DNA of 64,000 bases from Gallionella sp. (GTDB taxonomy: Bacteria; Pseudomonadota; Gammaproteobacteria; Burkholderiales; Gallionellaceae). Location of the stretch: contig JAQTUP010000008.1 in the NCBI GenBank assembly GCA_028707275.1, positions 1 to 64,000 of the forward strand, read 5' to 3'. A program made the translations under genes and the position numbers. Position 1 is the stretch's first letter, and every line of letters starts with the position of its first letter. Shown one piece after another: positions 1 to 7,839 of this stretch. Under the pieces are notes generated by a model, which made no database searches, was not told the DNA's origin, and saw nothing but the letters and a program-made list of their open reading frames with translations.

Positions 1-88
1 TGGCTAGCTCACTTCTCTTATCCTCTGTCCAAGTGGCACACCCTGATAATGCAATCAACACAACCAGTACCGTAATAGTTCGCATCAT
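1..88 (-). CDS. Lipoprotein, N-terminal part only (integron cassette gene)
   Basis: The reverse strand enters the window with the start of a protein reading MRTITVLVVLIALSGCAT, a short basic N-terminus, a hydrophobic stretch and a lipobox (LSGC), followed by WTEDKRSELA at the window edge. It should be an exported, lipid-anchored protein. AGGAG lies at 92-96 just before two adjacent ATG codons (86-88 and 83-85); the second has the better spacing. The gene begins shortly after an attC-like site (130-188), as cassette genes do. The body of the protein lies outside the window, so no function can be given. Confidence 0.6.
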   Translation of the reverse strand, partial: MMRTITVLVVLIALSGCATWTEDKRSELA

Positions 89-129
89 TTTCTCCTGTTG
101 AAAAAACAGTTGACCAAAACATAACGTAG

Positions 130-188
130 AGCTAACCTGCGCTGCGCGGCTTTATCGCGCAGCGTCCGTGTTGAGCGCAGGGTTAGCC
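130..188 (-). other. attC-like recombination site
   Basis: A 59 bp imperfect inverted repeat: GCTAAC-CTGCGCT on the left pairs with AGCGCAG-GGTTAGC on the right, with one unpaired base, as in attC sites. Its core heptamers (GTTAGCC and GTTAGCT type) differ from the consensus GTTRRRY. It shares the stretch TTAGCTYTACGTT with the site at 1433-1506 when both are read on the reverse strand. It begins 5 bp after the stop codon of the upstream gene, where a cassette's own attC should be. The exact ends are uncertain. Confidence 0.5.
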
Positions 189-192
189 GACA

Positions 193-615
193 TTAACGGC
201 ATTTCAATGTGTAGTATGTTTCGCCAGACATCTTTTGACTTTTTACGACATCCCATTGTCCTGATATCGAGCCTGAGCTTGCGTATCCAGTGCGCTTTTG
301 CCCGTTGAACGTATCCCAAGAGCCATTACATTCAAAAAAGACTCCACCTTTTGCTGCGTTCCAAAGTGCGAGGCCCGCCCCACCCCTGTAATCGTATGGG
401 GACTCAGCGAAGCGTAGTTGAAGTCTGACGGTCTTCCCCATATTTGAGCGGACAAACTTCACGAACTCCATGTCCTTTTCAGGTAAGAATGCTGCGTACT
501 CAGTGCTCGATAAAGGCACTGAGAATGGCTCTCTCGCAAGCACGTCTGTGGCGATAATTGAACTGCATACGATGCTAATTGCGGCAAATGACTTGAGTAG
601 GGTTGACGTATTCAT
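193..615 (-). CDS. Hypothetical exported protein (cassette gene)
   Basis: A 140-residue protein starting MNTSTLLKSFAAIS, with a signal peptide ending at about residue 28 (VLA|REPF) and so probably periplasmic or secreted. I chose the ATG at 613-615 because AAGGAG precedes it at ideal spacing; a longer reading frame upstream has no ribosome site and would bury the signal peptide. The mature part has several aromatic and glycine residues and two cysteines (FECNGSW; LKCR at the C-terminus), possibly a disulfide. I do not recognise the family. It lies between an attC-like site and the core-like GTTAGCC at 657-663, so it fits a single integron cassette. Confidence 0.7.
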   Translation of the reverse strand: MNTSTLLKSFAAISIVCSSIIATDVLAREPFSVPLSSTEYAAFLPEKDMEFVKFVRSNMGKTVRLQLRFAESPYDYRGGAGLALWNAAKGGVFFECNGSWDTFNGQKRTGYASSGSISGQWDVVKSQKMSGETYYTLKCR

Positions 616-666
616 GTTTGCTCCTTGGTCGTAGGTTAAAGCGGTTGGGTGAAGTTGGCTAACGGC

Positions 667-1433
667 GCTGTAGAAAAACCTAATTCTGAAAACCTGTTTC
701 AGCATTGGGTGGATTTTTTTCAAACCAGACCGTCTTTTTCATTTTTGGCGTCCTGTTTTTATAAAATATTTTCATTGCAAACTTGCCTGATCAGGCAAGT
801 CAGTTTTACGCGGTACAAGGCGAGAAAGCCCTTTTTCTGTCTTTTTATCTCGCATAACCATGATTCGCCAGCTTCTCGATGTTATGCATCATGCAGTACA
901 ACTTCCATTGTCCATCCACCTTGGTTTTTCCGCGTAGCGTAAAGCGGTGCAGACGTTTGTTGCCGCGCAAGTTGCCAAACACTGGCTCCACCGTTTGGCG
1001 ACCAACTCGCCCATGTTTGAGACGAAGGCGGCGAGTGTAGTGAAGTGCGGTTGGCTGTCGCCCGAGATCGCGATAAACAGCACGTTCTCGCGGCAGGCGG
1101 CTTCGATTTTGCGGCTGTGGATGATGCCGCGACTGTAGGCAAACAGGATGATTTTGATGAGCACTGCCGGGTCGTAAGCCGATGCGCCTTCGACGTCATT
1201 CTTGTAGCGTGCATGAAAGGCGGAAAGATCAAGTTCACTATCGACAAGGTGGCATAACGCGTATTCAAAACTACCTGGAATAACTTGCCGATCAAAGTCG
1301 ACCGGCAGTAGTTTTAAGCCTTTGTGTATCGGTTTGAACCGTGCCATGTCGCCTCCACCTTTGTTTTATCGCGCAGTGAAATTATGGCAGATCACGGGGC
1401 GATTTTCTGGGGAAATTTGGGTTTTTCTACAGC
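667..1433 (-). mobile_element. Internally deleted IS1182-type insertion sequence
   Basis: The 14 bp terminal inverted repeats GCTGTAGAAAAACC (667-680) and its complement (1420-1433) enclose a broken transposase gene. Full members of this group are about twice this length, so this 767 bp element is a deletion derivative that could move only with help from another copy. It sits exactly beside attC core-like sequences of the cassette array: CTCAAC directly follows the right end, and GGCTAAC lies 3 bp before the left end. I see no clear target duplication. Confidence 0.75.
845..1347 (-). pseudogene. IS1182/DUF772-type transposase, internal deletion and frameshift
   Basis: The N-terminal part (MARFKPIHKGLKLLPVDFD..., about 105 residues up to LAAFVSNMGE) is the DUF772 region of IS1182-type transposases, including the AYDPAVLIKIILFAYSRG segment. 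The frame then shifts: the typical C-terminus (VEPVFGNLRG...KTKVDGQWKLYCMMHNIEKL) is readable in another frame and stops at 845-847. The DDE catalytic core between the two is missing, so no active enzyme can be made. Start and terminal repeats identify the family; the exact subgroup is inferred. Confidence 0.8.
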
Positions 1434-1506
1434 CTCAACGTAAAGCTAAGGGGCTGCGCCGCTTTTGCGCAGTCCCAGCGGAGCGAACTTGACCGTAGGG
1501 TTGGGC
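1433..1506 (-). other. attC-like recombination site, interrupted at its core by an IS
   Basis: On the reverse strand the site begins with GCCCAAC (1506-1500), a perfect RYYYAAC, and ends with GTTGAG (1439-1434), six bases of a GTTRRRY core whose seventh position coincides with the end of the insertion sequence. Between them lie GC-rich complementary stretches (CTGCGCC/GCGCAG). It follows the stop codon of the small gene at 1543 by 36 bp, as expected for that cassette's attC. Confidence 0.55.
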
Positions 1507-1542
1507 ATACGCTTGCTATATCGAACGCGCTCAACCATGAGT

Positions 1543-1755
1543 TTACTTTCGAGCGCCAACACAGACTTTTTCCTTGTAATCAAATTTACCACCTGCATCA
1601 AGGCACTTATCAACGGCGATGAACTGCGTGATCTTTGGGGCAAAAACCGCGACAAGTAGGCCGAGTAGTAACACAAACAAAAATATGCCCATCATGAGTT
1701 TCGCCTCACGGCGGAAGTGATGCGATATACCAGCGCGCGGCTCTGTGCTATTCAT
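1543..1755 (-). CDS. Small single-pass membrane protein (cassette gene)
   Basis: Up to 70 residues. It starts at the ATG 11 bp inside the cassette after the core site at 1767-1773; an internal ATG pair (MMGIFLFV..., about residue 21) has a GAGG ribosome site and may be the true start, giving a protein of about 50 residues. One transmembrane segment (IFLFVLLLGLLVAVFA) is followed by a short tail with two cysteines (KCLDAGG...KVCVGARK). No family is recognised. With attC sites on both sides this is the clearest complete cassette in the window. Confidence 0.55.
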   Translation of the reverse strand: MNSTEPRAGISHHFRREAKLMMGIFLFVLLLGLLVAVFAPKITQFIAVDKCLDAGGKFDYKEKVCVGARK

Positions 1756-1766
1756 GGCTTTTTGAT

Positions 1767-1850
1767 GCCCAACGAATAGCGTTTATCTGCCGCGCAGCGC
1801 AGTTTGAACATGGCGATGAACTCATACGCGGCAGATAAACCTTGTTGGAC
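1767..1850 (-). other. attC recombination site
   Basis: Read on the reverse strand, this 84 bp element starts with GTCCAAC (perfect RYYYAAC) and ends with GTTGGGC (perfect GTTRRRY). Inside, GTTTATCTGCCGCG (1781-1794) and CGCGGCAGATAAAC (1827-1840) form a perfect 14 bp stem, leaving a loop of about 30 bases. Core heptamers, internal stem and position just 5' of a cassette gene together make this a convincing attC. No integrase gene is found to its right. Confidence 0.75.
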
Positions 1851-2101
1851 TGAACCGCCTCCCGGGAAGAGTGAAGGGACGGTACAGGGGATAGCTATGA
1901 TTCTTCCCACCCATTAACGTGAAACACGCGTAAGCGTTCGTTTGCCCTTTCCCCTGCTGGGTATGCGGGGGAAAGATGGAAAGGGGGAAACGGGCATGGC
2001 GAGTTTCATAATTAGGGGTGGCTGCTCGCCATGCCCGTGAGGGTCAGACTATAGCAGGGAATCTTGTTTCTGGCGTTGCAACTAAGCTCTTAATCTCAAA
2101 T
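1851..2101. other. Non-coding stretch with strong hairpin
   Basis: No supported gene. CGGGCATGGCGAG (1991-2003) and CTCGCCATGCCCG (2025-2037) form a perfect 13 bp stem around a 21-base loop. No run of T follows, so a terminator is not obvious. It may be the remnant of a cassette lacking a gene, or of the integron platform; no attI or integrase is recognisable. Confidence 0.4.
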
Positions 2102-2506
2102 AACTGACGTTACGCACACGTTCCAAAAATCAAGGTTGATGAATTATTTTAAAAAGTAACCTTGGCGCTCCACCCCAAGCCCCTGCGCGCCGCCGAAGAC
2201 TGCCTGTATACAGGCAGAAAGGCAAACAGCGGTGCTTTTGGGCGAGGACTGTTTGAGCACGTGGCCGCTGTGCGGATCGTGCGAGTTCCGCAGCCCCGTT
2301 GTTTGCTGACTGTCGAGGGCACCCCCGCCTGCCTGCCGCAGGTAGGGTCGGCGGGAGCGGCAAGCCGGGGTTGCCTTTTCTTGGGTTACTTTCTTTTGGC
2401 AACGCAAAAGAAAGTAACCAGCAGCCGGCCTGCCTGTCGGCAGACAGGGCTGCCCCGGCGAAGTTGATTTGAATACATGAATGATGTTACTGCGTAACAT
2501 CATTCA
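2102..2506 (+). repeat. ~400 bp intergenic repeat, copy A
   Basis: One of three near-full copies in the window (see 5249-5667 reverse, 38050-38417 forward; a terminal piece at 31545-31622). Shared landmarks in order are a start like ACTGACGTTACGCACA, a CTGCGCGCCGCCGAAGA stretch, the hairpin CTGCCTGTATACAGGCAG, the segment with GAGCACGTGGCCGC and CGGATCGTGCGAG, the long palindrome GGTTACTTTC...GAAAGTAACC (about 2384-2419), then GGCGAAGTTGATT, and the terminal palindrome at 2478-2506 (13 bp arms, TGAATGATGTTAC). Reading frames inside are not coding. Confidence 0.75.
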
Positions 2507-2576
2507 AATAAGTATCCGGCAGGACAAGCGCATGCACCGTTTGATGAGGGGGGCAGGCGAGAACCTATTCTCTACT

Positions 2577-2800
2577 CTACCCGAACCCTGTGTGACCCCC
2601 GAACCCCTGTGTTTCGACCCCTGTCTGCGTGCCTGTCTGCGTGCCTGTCTGCGTGCAACGCACAGGCAGGCAACGCACAGGCAGGCCCATCCTATCCCCG
2701 TTTCGCGCCTGTCTGCCCTGTCTGCCCTGTCTGCCGACAGGCAGGCGACAGGCAGGCGACAGGCAGGCGACAGGCAGGCCCCACGGTTGGCTTTGCACGG
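2577..2800. repeat. Short tandem and inverted repeats (GCCTGTCTGC / GACAGGCAG)
   Basis: Three head-to-tail copies of about 12 bases (TGCGTGCCTGTC) at about 2624-2655 are followed by inverted copies (ACGCACAGGCAGGCA). A second block has CTGTCTGCC units (about 2709-2735) followed by their inverted counterparts GACAGGCAGGC (about 2735-2778). The whole can fold into long hairpins. Units are too short, unspaced and lack spacers, so it is not CRISPR. The rest of 2507-2972 holds a short palindromic repeat (CCCCCTGCAAGGGGG near 2909-2923) and no gene. Confidence 0.7.
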
Positions 2801-2972
2801 CCAACCGACTCAGGCGGCTGAAAGCATGCTTTCAGAAATCCCGCCTTTGTCCCTTTCAGGGGAGGTTATTGCCTTCACCCCTCACTTCTACCCCCATCCT
2901 ATCCTTCCCCCTGCAAGGGGGAAGGAACTATTGGTGCTGCCCGGCGGCCACGAAGTTCGGCGGCGTCTGTGG

Positions 2973-3353
2973 TCAATGCAGTGTCTGTTGATAGGCCACA
3001 GCAAAACGCTCGGCCAATTTTGCAAGACGCTTGTCCAGCGTCCACAATTTTGTCCCGGGCGTAATGAGTGTAGAGGCAAGTAGCGCCATGTCCACCAACC
3101 CGCAGCCTAGCCCATACAGTTTTTCGTTTTCGATGAATTCCATTACTTCAGGCAAGCTTGCCTGATTGCAGGATTGCAAAAGACCGATGTTATTCAGTGT
3201 CTGGATGCGTGGTGACGGGGGTGTCCCGCATGCCATTTCGAGGATGACCATCGGGTGAGTGAGCGCGAGGTCTGACTCGATCAGCTCAACCAGGGCATCG
3301 TTGCCGTTCCGGAAGTGGTCTACCCACACCGATGTGTCGACCAGAACGCTCAT
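2973..3353 (-). CDS. vapC: PIN-domain ribonuclease toxin of a VapBC module
   Basis: A 126-residue PIN-domain protein, the expected length for VapC toxins, which cleave tRNA or rRNA. The first acidic residue is in [12 protein letters not shown] (residue 6), with further acidic positions around E39 and the [10 protein letters not shown] helix, and a final LWTLDKRL motif typical of the C-terminal half of the metal site. Its start overlaps the antitoxin gene by 4 bp (ATGA), so the two are co-translated. Substrate cannot be read from sequence. Confidence 0.9.
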   Translation of the reverse strand: MSVLVDTSVWVDHFRNGNDALVELIESDLALTHPMVILEMACGTPPSPRIQTLNNIGLLQSCNQASLPEVMEFIENEKLYGLGCGLVDMALLASTLITPGTKLWTLDKRLAKLAERFAVAYQQTLH

Positions 3354-3556
3354 CCTGAGACAGGATGCTCACGGCGGCGGGGTATATCCTGAATCTCGGG
3401 CATGGTGCCGCCCAGTGCGGCAAGGCGCTTGGCGGCCTGCACTCGCACAAAGGTCTTGACGGCCTCTCTGAAGAGATCCGCTTTGTCCATGTTGGTATCG
3501 GCAACTTCCAATGCCTTTGCATAGAGGGCGTCGTCTATCGTGACCGTGGTTCGCAT
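3350..3556 (-). CDS. vapB: VapB-type ribbon-helix-helix antitoxin
   Basis: A 68-residue protein starting [20 protein letters not shown], the N-terminal strand and helices of a ribbon-helix-helix DNA-binding domain. The C-terminal tail ([16 protein letters not shown]) would wrap the toxin. AAGGAG precedes the ATG at good spacing. Antitoxins of this type neutralise the PIN toxin and repress their own promoter, which would lie at about 3557-3620. It overlaps vapC by 4 bp. Confidence 0.88.
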   Translation of the reverse strand: MRTTVTIDDALYAKALEVADTNMDKADLFREAVKTFVRVQAAKRLAALGGTMPEIQDIPRRREHPVSG

Positions 3557-3674
3557 GATGAATACTCCTTCGTCAATTTTGATGCGATTCTACATCAATA
3601 ACAACATCTTTGTTTTCCAGGAATTATATACCCCGCACGGGCATAGCGGCTTTGTGATAAACGGTAACGCTTAA

Positions 3675-3745
3675 CCGTTCGTCCTGAGCTTGTCGAAGGA
3701 CAGCAGGGTAAGCCGTTCATGGTTCGACAAGCTCACCACGAACGG
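3675..3745. repeat. Palindromic repeat with GAGCTTGTCGAAGG core
   Basis: CCGTTCGTCCTGAGCTTGTC at the left is mirrored by GACAAGCTCACCACGAACGG at the right. The same element, 66 bp long, is found in frame inside the nitrate reductase gene (51758-51823). The rest of 3557-3848 has no gene; near 3826-3872 the short unit ATCCACT is tandemly repeated, running into the end of the next gene. Confidence 0.8.
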
Positions 3746-3848
3746 CTTAACAAAAAAGCTCAATTTATGAACAGTATATCGAGAGAACGCCGCCTGACTG
3801 CCTGGCAGCGCGCCAGGTCAGACGTTATCCACTATCCACTATCCACTA

Positions 3849-4352
3849 TCAATTATTAACTATCAATTGATTTAATGCGATCCGTCTTGCCCCGTTGTAG
3901 CGGGTGCGCCAATATTTGTCGGTCAGGCGGGTCATCATGATGGCTTTCCCGCTGCTGGGGGAATGCACGAAGCGGTTTTCTCCGACGAAAATACCGACAT
4001 GCGAGTACGGACGATGCATGGTGTCGAAAAATACCAGATCGCCCGGCTGCAACTGCGCGGCACCCAGCGGCGCGCCCATACGACTCATCTCGGAACTTGT
4101 GCGCGGCAACTGTAGTCCCAGCGTATTCTGGAACACATACTGCACAAATCCGCTGCAATCGAAACCGTTGATACGGGACTTTCCGCCATACTGGTAAGGG
4201 GTGTCATACAGGCTGATGGCATAAATCGCCAGATTATTCATCTGAGCCTCGTCGTAACGCGGAGCGGGCAGGGGGCGCACGGAGGGAGCCTGGCGCGTTG
4301 TGCCGCAAGCGCTCAGCAATGTCAGGCACAGCAGTGTGATGAAATATTTCAT
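3849..4352 (-). CDS. NlpC/P60 family cell-wall peptidase, lipoprotein
   Basis: A 167-residue protein from the ATG at 4350-4352, chosen because it opens with a lipoprotein signal (MKYFITLLCLTLLSAC, cysteine 16 being the lipidation site). The NlpC/P60 domain occupies about residues 38-160, with catalytic Cys66 in NGFDCSGF, His118 in PYSHVGIF and a second polar residue His130. Such enzymes cleave D-Glu to diamino-acid bonds of peptidoglycan stem peptides; here it would act in the periplasm, anchored to the outer membrane. It is divergent from the secretin-like gene with only 46 bp between starts. Confidence 0.88.
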   Translation of the reverse strand: MKYFITLLCLTLLSACGTTRQAPSVRPLPAPRYDEAQMNNLAIYAISLYDTPYQYGGKSRINGFDCSGFVQYVFQNTLGLQLPRTSSEMSRMGAPLGAAQLQPGDLVFFDTMHRPYSHVGIFVGENRFVHSPSSGKAIMMTRLTDKYWRTRYNGARRIALNQLIVNN

Positions 4353-4398
4353 GGCTGCAAATTTACGGTAGAGTACCGGCTCTTGTAAAGGAAAAAAT

Positions 4399-5250
4399 GT
4401 GAGAATACTTTTAATCAGCCTGTTGTTGGCGCTGGCTTTTAGCGCGGAGGCGTACGATCTTGAAATCATCGAGCTCCGGCATCGCAGCGCCGGGGAGTTG
4501 ATCCCGACTATCCGGCCTTTGCTCGACCGCGATGAAATGGTCAGCGGCATGAATTACCAGCTTATCCTGCGTGCATCTCCCCGCAGCATCGAGCAGATCA
4601 GGCGCTTGCTCGACAGTATCGACACGATGCCCAGACGTCTTAAAATTACCGTCTTGCAGGATGTGGACAGTGTCACCGTCTCCCGTCTGACGGAGGTATC
4701 CGGCAGCGTGGGACTGGGGCGCAATGCCCGCCTCACACTGCCGGGCACCGTGCGTATGGTGCCGGGTCAGGACAGCCTCAATGCGCGTATCGAGAGCCGT
4801 CAATCGTTCGAAGATGACAAAAAGACTCAGCAGCTACAGGTTCTGGAAGGCAACAGGGCGCTGGTGCGCACCGGCCAGACCGTAGCCGTTCCCGAGCGTC
4901 AGGTGGTGCAATCAGCCTGGGGTACGCAGGTCATTGATTCCACAGCTTACCGGGACGTGGCCAGCGGTTTTTATGTGCTGCCGCGCATCAACGGTGATCG
5001 TGTCGTGCTGGAAATAAGCGCACAAAATGACGCTTTGCCCCCGAATCAGAACCCCTACCCGGGAGGCGGCTATCCTGCTGTTCGGATACAGAATACGACC
5101 AGCACCGTATCCGGCCGTCTGGGGGAGTGGATCGTGTTAGGCGGCATGGGCGAGCAGCGCAGCACCGGCAATTCTACCTTCACGTCTAGCAATACTGCCC
5201 GAACCAATGAACAGCGCAATGTGCTGATCAAGGTGGACGAGGTTAACTGA
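4399..5250 (+). CDS. Secretin-like (type II/III secretion) periplasmic protein
   Basis: A 283-residue exported protein with a GTG start preceded by AAAGGA and a signal peptide ending near residue 18 (FSAEA|YDLE). Residues 20-90 resemble a short secretin N-domain: the phrase YDLEIIELRHRSAGELIPTI...LLDRD is the pattern by which these domains list repeated binding of a partner. The C-terminal half carries a beta-rich region (GLGEWIVLGGM..., NVLIKVDEVN) like the start of a secretin core, but it is too short to form a channel. It may be a stand-alone secretin-domain protein; the partner is unknown. Confidence 0.65.
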   Translation: MRILLISLLLALAFSAEAYDLEIIELRHRSAGELIPTIRPLLDRDEMVSGMNYQLILRASPRSIEQIRRLLDSIDTMPRRLKITVLQDVDSVTVSRLTEVSGSVGLGRNARLTLPGTVRMVPGQDSLNARIESRQSFEDDKKTQQLQVLEGNRALVRTGQTVAVPERQVVQSAWGTQVIDSTAYRDVASGFYVLPRINGDRVVLEISAQNDALPPNQNPYPGGGYPAVRIQNTTSTVSGRLGEWIVLGGMGEQRSTGNSTFTSSNTARTNEQRNVLIKVDEVN

Positions 5251-5667
5251 CTGATGTTACTGCGTCACATCAGTCGTGTATTCAAATCAACTTCGCCGGG
5301 GGCAGCCCTGTCTGCCGACAGGCAGGCCGGCCGGCCGCGGGTTACTTTCTTTTGCGTCGCCAAAAGAAAGTAACCCAAGAAAAATCGACCCCGGCTTGCC
5401 GCGCCGCCTGACGGCCCTGCCTGGGGTAGGCAGGCGACAGTCAGTCGGCGTTCCCTTGATAGCCGCAAACAGGCGGGTGAGCTACTCGCACGATCCGCTA
5501 CGCGGCCACGTGCTCAAACAGTGCTCGCCCAGAAGCACCGTTGTTTGCTTTTCTGCCTGTATACAGGCAGTCTTCGGCGGCGCACAGGGGCTAAGGTGAA
5601 ACGCCCAGGTGACTTATCAAAACAACTCATTAAGCCTGATTTTTGGAGCTTATGCGTAACCTCAGTT
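5249..5667 (-). repeat. ~400 bp intergenic repeat, copy B (inverted)
   Basis: The same element as copy A in reverse orientation. It opens with the palindrome GACTGATGT-TAC-TGC-GTCACATCAGTC overlapping the stop codon of the secretin-like gene, and ends with the complement of the copy A start, reaching the stop codon of the hemerythrin gene. It holds the GGTTACTTTC...GAAAGTAACC palindrome and the CTGCCTGTATACAGGCAG hairpin. Both flanking genes end into it (convergent), so it lies in a terminator position. No gene is seen in it. Confidence 0.75.
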
Positions 5668-6190
5668 AACTGACTTCCGTTGCGCCGCGTCTGCGGCTCA
5701 TGCTGCGACCTATTTGCATGAGCTGTTTCGAGCTCAATATGCGTTCGGCCACCGGCAAAAGCGCTGTGTTCTCTGTCGCGATATGCCCGGTATAGCGGGT
5801 GATGAATGCGTCCGTCACCGCAGCGTCAAGATTGGTGCCATGCCCTGCGGCCAGTTGCACCAAAGCCGGACGCAGCGCATCCCAGGCGGCCAGCATGGCC
5901 TCGTGTTCGGCCAGCAGGCGATCGAGCAAGGGCAAATCGCTGATACTTCGCAAGGCGGGGAACAGATCCTCCTCCTCGTCCTGATGGTGCAACTGCCCTG
6001 CGGTATCGAAGTAGCGCAGGATGCCTGTGGCGGCTTGCTGAACCTGGGTATCGCACCCTTTATCCGCCAGGTGTGCCTCCAGTTTTTGCAGAATATCGCA
6101 CTGGCGCAGTATCTTTGCGTGGCAGGCGCGCAGCAGCTGCAGCGGGTGATCGAAGCCTGGCGCGGCATCGTTTGCAAAAAGGGATATCAT
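5666..6190 (-). CDS. Hemerythrin HHE-domain protein
   Basis: A 174-residue helical protein whose spaced histidines and acidic residues (HPLQLLRACHAKI, LHHQDEEEDLFPAL, LLAEHEAML, YTGHIATENTALLP) fit a hemerythrin-like di-iron site. Proteins of this family bind oxygen or nitric oxide, or help repair iron-sulfur centres. It is the last gene of a reverse-strand operon with SirB2, a large membrane protein, DUF2249 and a second hemerythrin, a setting typical of nitrosative stress. The C-terminus is arginine-rich (GRSMSRRRGATEVS). The ribosome site is weak. Confidence 0.85.
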   Translation of the reverse strand: MISLFANDAAPGFDHPLQLLRACHAKILRQCDILQKLEAHLADKGCDTQVQQAATGILRYFDTAGQLHHQDEEEDLFPALRSISDLPLLDRLLAEHEAMLAAWDALRPALVQLAAGHGTNLDAAVTDAFITRYTGHIATENTALLPVAERILSSKQLMQIGRSMSRRRGATEVS

Positions 6191-6202
6191 ATTTTCTCAG
6201 TA

Positions 6203-6580
6203 TCAAAAGGGCAGGGGATCATGGTGGATGGCCACCAGTACGATATAGGCGAAAACGACTTGTGCCGCCAGCCAGGACGATACGCGCACCGCCTGGCTGC
6301 GCCCGTATTTGAGCGCGATAAACCCGAGTCCTATATATAGCAGCAGGGCGGCGAGCTTGGCGGTGAGCCAGGCATCGACAAACGGGTACTGTCCGGAGAG
6401 GATGGCTAACGCAACGGCGGATGCGAGCAGCAGGGTGTCCACGATGTGCGGCACGATTTTGACCCAGCGCTGCCGCAGGACGGCCGCTTCATTCAGACGC
6501 CAGAGGCCGCGCAGAAAAAACAGCATGAAACTGGTGGCGGCGCAGCCAATATGGAGGGTTTTGAGCAGCAGAAAACTCAT
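6203..6580 (-). CDS. SirB2-family membrane protein
   Basis: A 125-residue protein starting MSFLLLKTLHIGCAATSF, four transmembrane segments, the size and N-terminal LKTLHI pattern of SirB2. The ATG at 6578-6580 is chosen because GAGGAGG precedes it and because it overlaps the stop of the upstream gene by 4 bp; the longer frame adds 23 non-membrane residues. The biochemical role of SirB2 is not known. Its position between NO-linked genes suggests a part in the same response. Confidence 0.8.
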   Translation of the reverse strand: MSFLLLKTLHIGCAATSFMLFFLRGLWRLNEAAVLRQRWVKIVPHIVDTLLLASAVALAILSGQYPFVDAWLTAKLAALLLYIGLGFIALKYGRSQAVRVSSWLAAQVVFAYIVLVAIHHDPLPF

Positions 6581-7839
6581 GAAAGAACCTCCTCGGCGTT
6601 TCGCCGCGTGCGCCTGTATACCGCGATGGCGGTGTATAAGGCGATGCAAAGCAGTATGCCCTGCAGCAACAGGCCTGTCATGACCAGCCAGATGAATTGG
6701 TGCCGGAACAGGGCTGACAAGAGGGCGAGCAACGTGGCCGCATGCAGCCAGAAATGCCCCCGCATCAGGGATTCGGGGATGATTTCCTTCATATTGGGCA
6801 CGCCTTTTTTCATGCCGCCGCGAAACAGATGAAACCAGACCAGAAACGGGACGATCTTGTAGAGCATGCCTAGCATCACCGACAGCGCGAAACCCAGTAT
6901 AAAGATGATGAGGGAGAGCGTCCTCAACTGTCCGGAGAAAAACGCTGACAGCAAAAAACCTGCGGCGCAGAGCAGCGCAATCATCCCCAGCCTGAAAAAA
7001 TTCAACGTTGCGTCCGCCACCCGGCGTCGGCGACGGCTTTGCAGCCTGAGCGTCACGAAGGCAAAACAGCCGGCCAGCGCGCAGAGTACGCCTTCTGCCA
7101 GAGCTTGCAGGGTCGTGGCGTCAGACAGGGTGGATGCGAGAGACAGCAGCAGCGCGATGAATAAGGTCGGCGCCAGATTATCCGATAACCATTTCGGATA
7201 ATTCGCGGTGAGCTGAAACATGGGGACGACCTGGTATGACACGCCGACTATCAGCAGCATGACCCAGCCGCCCAGCGCCATTTTGATGTGCAGGCTTGCA
7301 ATGTTCGGATAATCCAGCGGCAGCCCCGTCGCATAGCCGCGCGCGAGCCATATTCCCAGCGTGACGGCCATGGCGAGTGTCAGAACGGACAACAGTATCG
7401 CGACCCTGGACGCGTTCTTTGCAGGCGCGCGTATCAAGGAGATCAGGCTGGCTGCGATGAACAGCAAAAACGCCAGGCCCAGCAACACGCAGGCAAGATT
7501 GAGCAGAGCAGGGTTAGTCAGCACGAAGCCGCCTGCCAGCGACAGGGTGCCCGTGAGCAGCGGCAGCAGACTGAACCTGGCCATCCCGGGCATGGGGCTG
7601 CCTATCATCACCGGCAAAATTTGCTGCATGGCGCCGAACATGATGAAGGCCATGAATCCCAGCGTGATGCAATGCGTGGCGGCCAGCAGCGCGGGAGAAT
7701 GCGCATCGGCAAACGGGTTGACGCTGTTGGTCGCGAGGATGAATGCGGCGAGTATCAAAAACAGGGGCGCTATGACAAAAAAGCGCAGTGGAACCGAAAT
7801 GGCGGGGGCCTGTTCGGTGCTGAGTGCGGCGGTGCTCAT
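6577..7839 (-). CDS. Large polytopic membrane protein, NnrS-like/haem-copper-like
   Basis: A 420-residue protein with about 12 hydrophobic segments. Conserved-looking histidines lie in membrane segments (LLAATHCITLGFMAF, SLHIKMALGGW, PFLVWFHLF, MRGHFWLHAATL), as in NnrS or subunit I of haem-copper proteins, so haem or copper binding is possible but unproven. It overlaps DUF2249 upstream and SirB2 downstream by 4 bp each, so all are translated together. Proteins of this type are found beside hemerythrin and DUF2249 genes in denitrifying bacteria. The exact function is unknown. Confidence 0.7.
   Translation of the reverse strand: MSTAALSTEQAPAISVPLRFFVIAPLFLILAAFILATNSVNPFADAHSPALLAATHCITLGFMAFIMFGAMQQILPVMIGSPMPGMARFSLLPLLTGTLSLAGGFVLTNPALLNLACVLLGLAFLLFIAASLISLIRAPAKNASRVAILLSVLTLAMAVTLGIWLARGYATGLPLDYPNIASLHIKMALGGWVMLLIVGVSYQVVPMFQLTANYPKWLSDNLAPTLFIALLLSLASTLSDATTLQALAEGVLCALAGCFAFVTLRLQSRRRRRVADATLNFFRLGMIALLCAAGFLLSAFFSGQLRTLSLIIFILGFALSVMLGMLYKIVPFLVWFHLFRGGMKKGVPNMKEIIPESLMRGHFWLHAATLLALLSALFRHQFIWLVMTGLLLQGILLCIALYTAIAVYRRTRRNAEEVLS

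Noticed and set aside
649..942. Forward 97-residue frame
   Set aside because: It crosses the terminal repeat and the broken transposase on the other strand; composition is not protein-like.
1851..2101. attI site and integrase remnant
   Set aside because: I could read no integrase motif in any frame and no attI-like core beyond the attC at 1767-1850.
2144..2503. Several long frames in both directions inside the ~400 bp repeat
   Set aside because: Similar frames occur in the other copies without conserved reading frame; they follow from GC-rich palindromic DNA.
2624..2780. CRISPR-like direct repeats
   Set aside because: Units are 9-12 bp, directly adjacent, without unique spacers, and face inverted copies; no cas genes are present.
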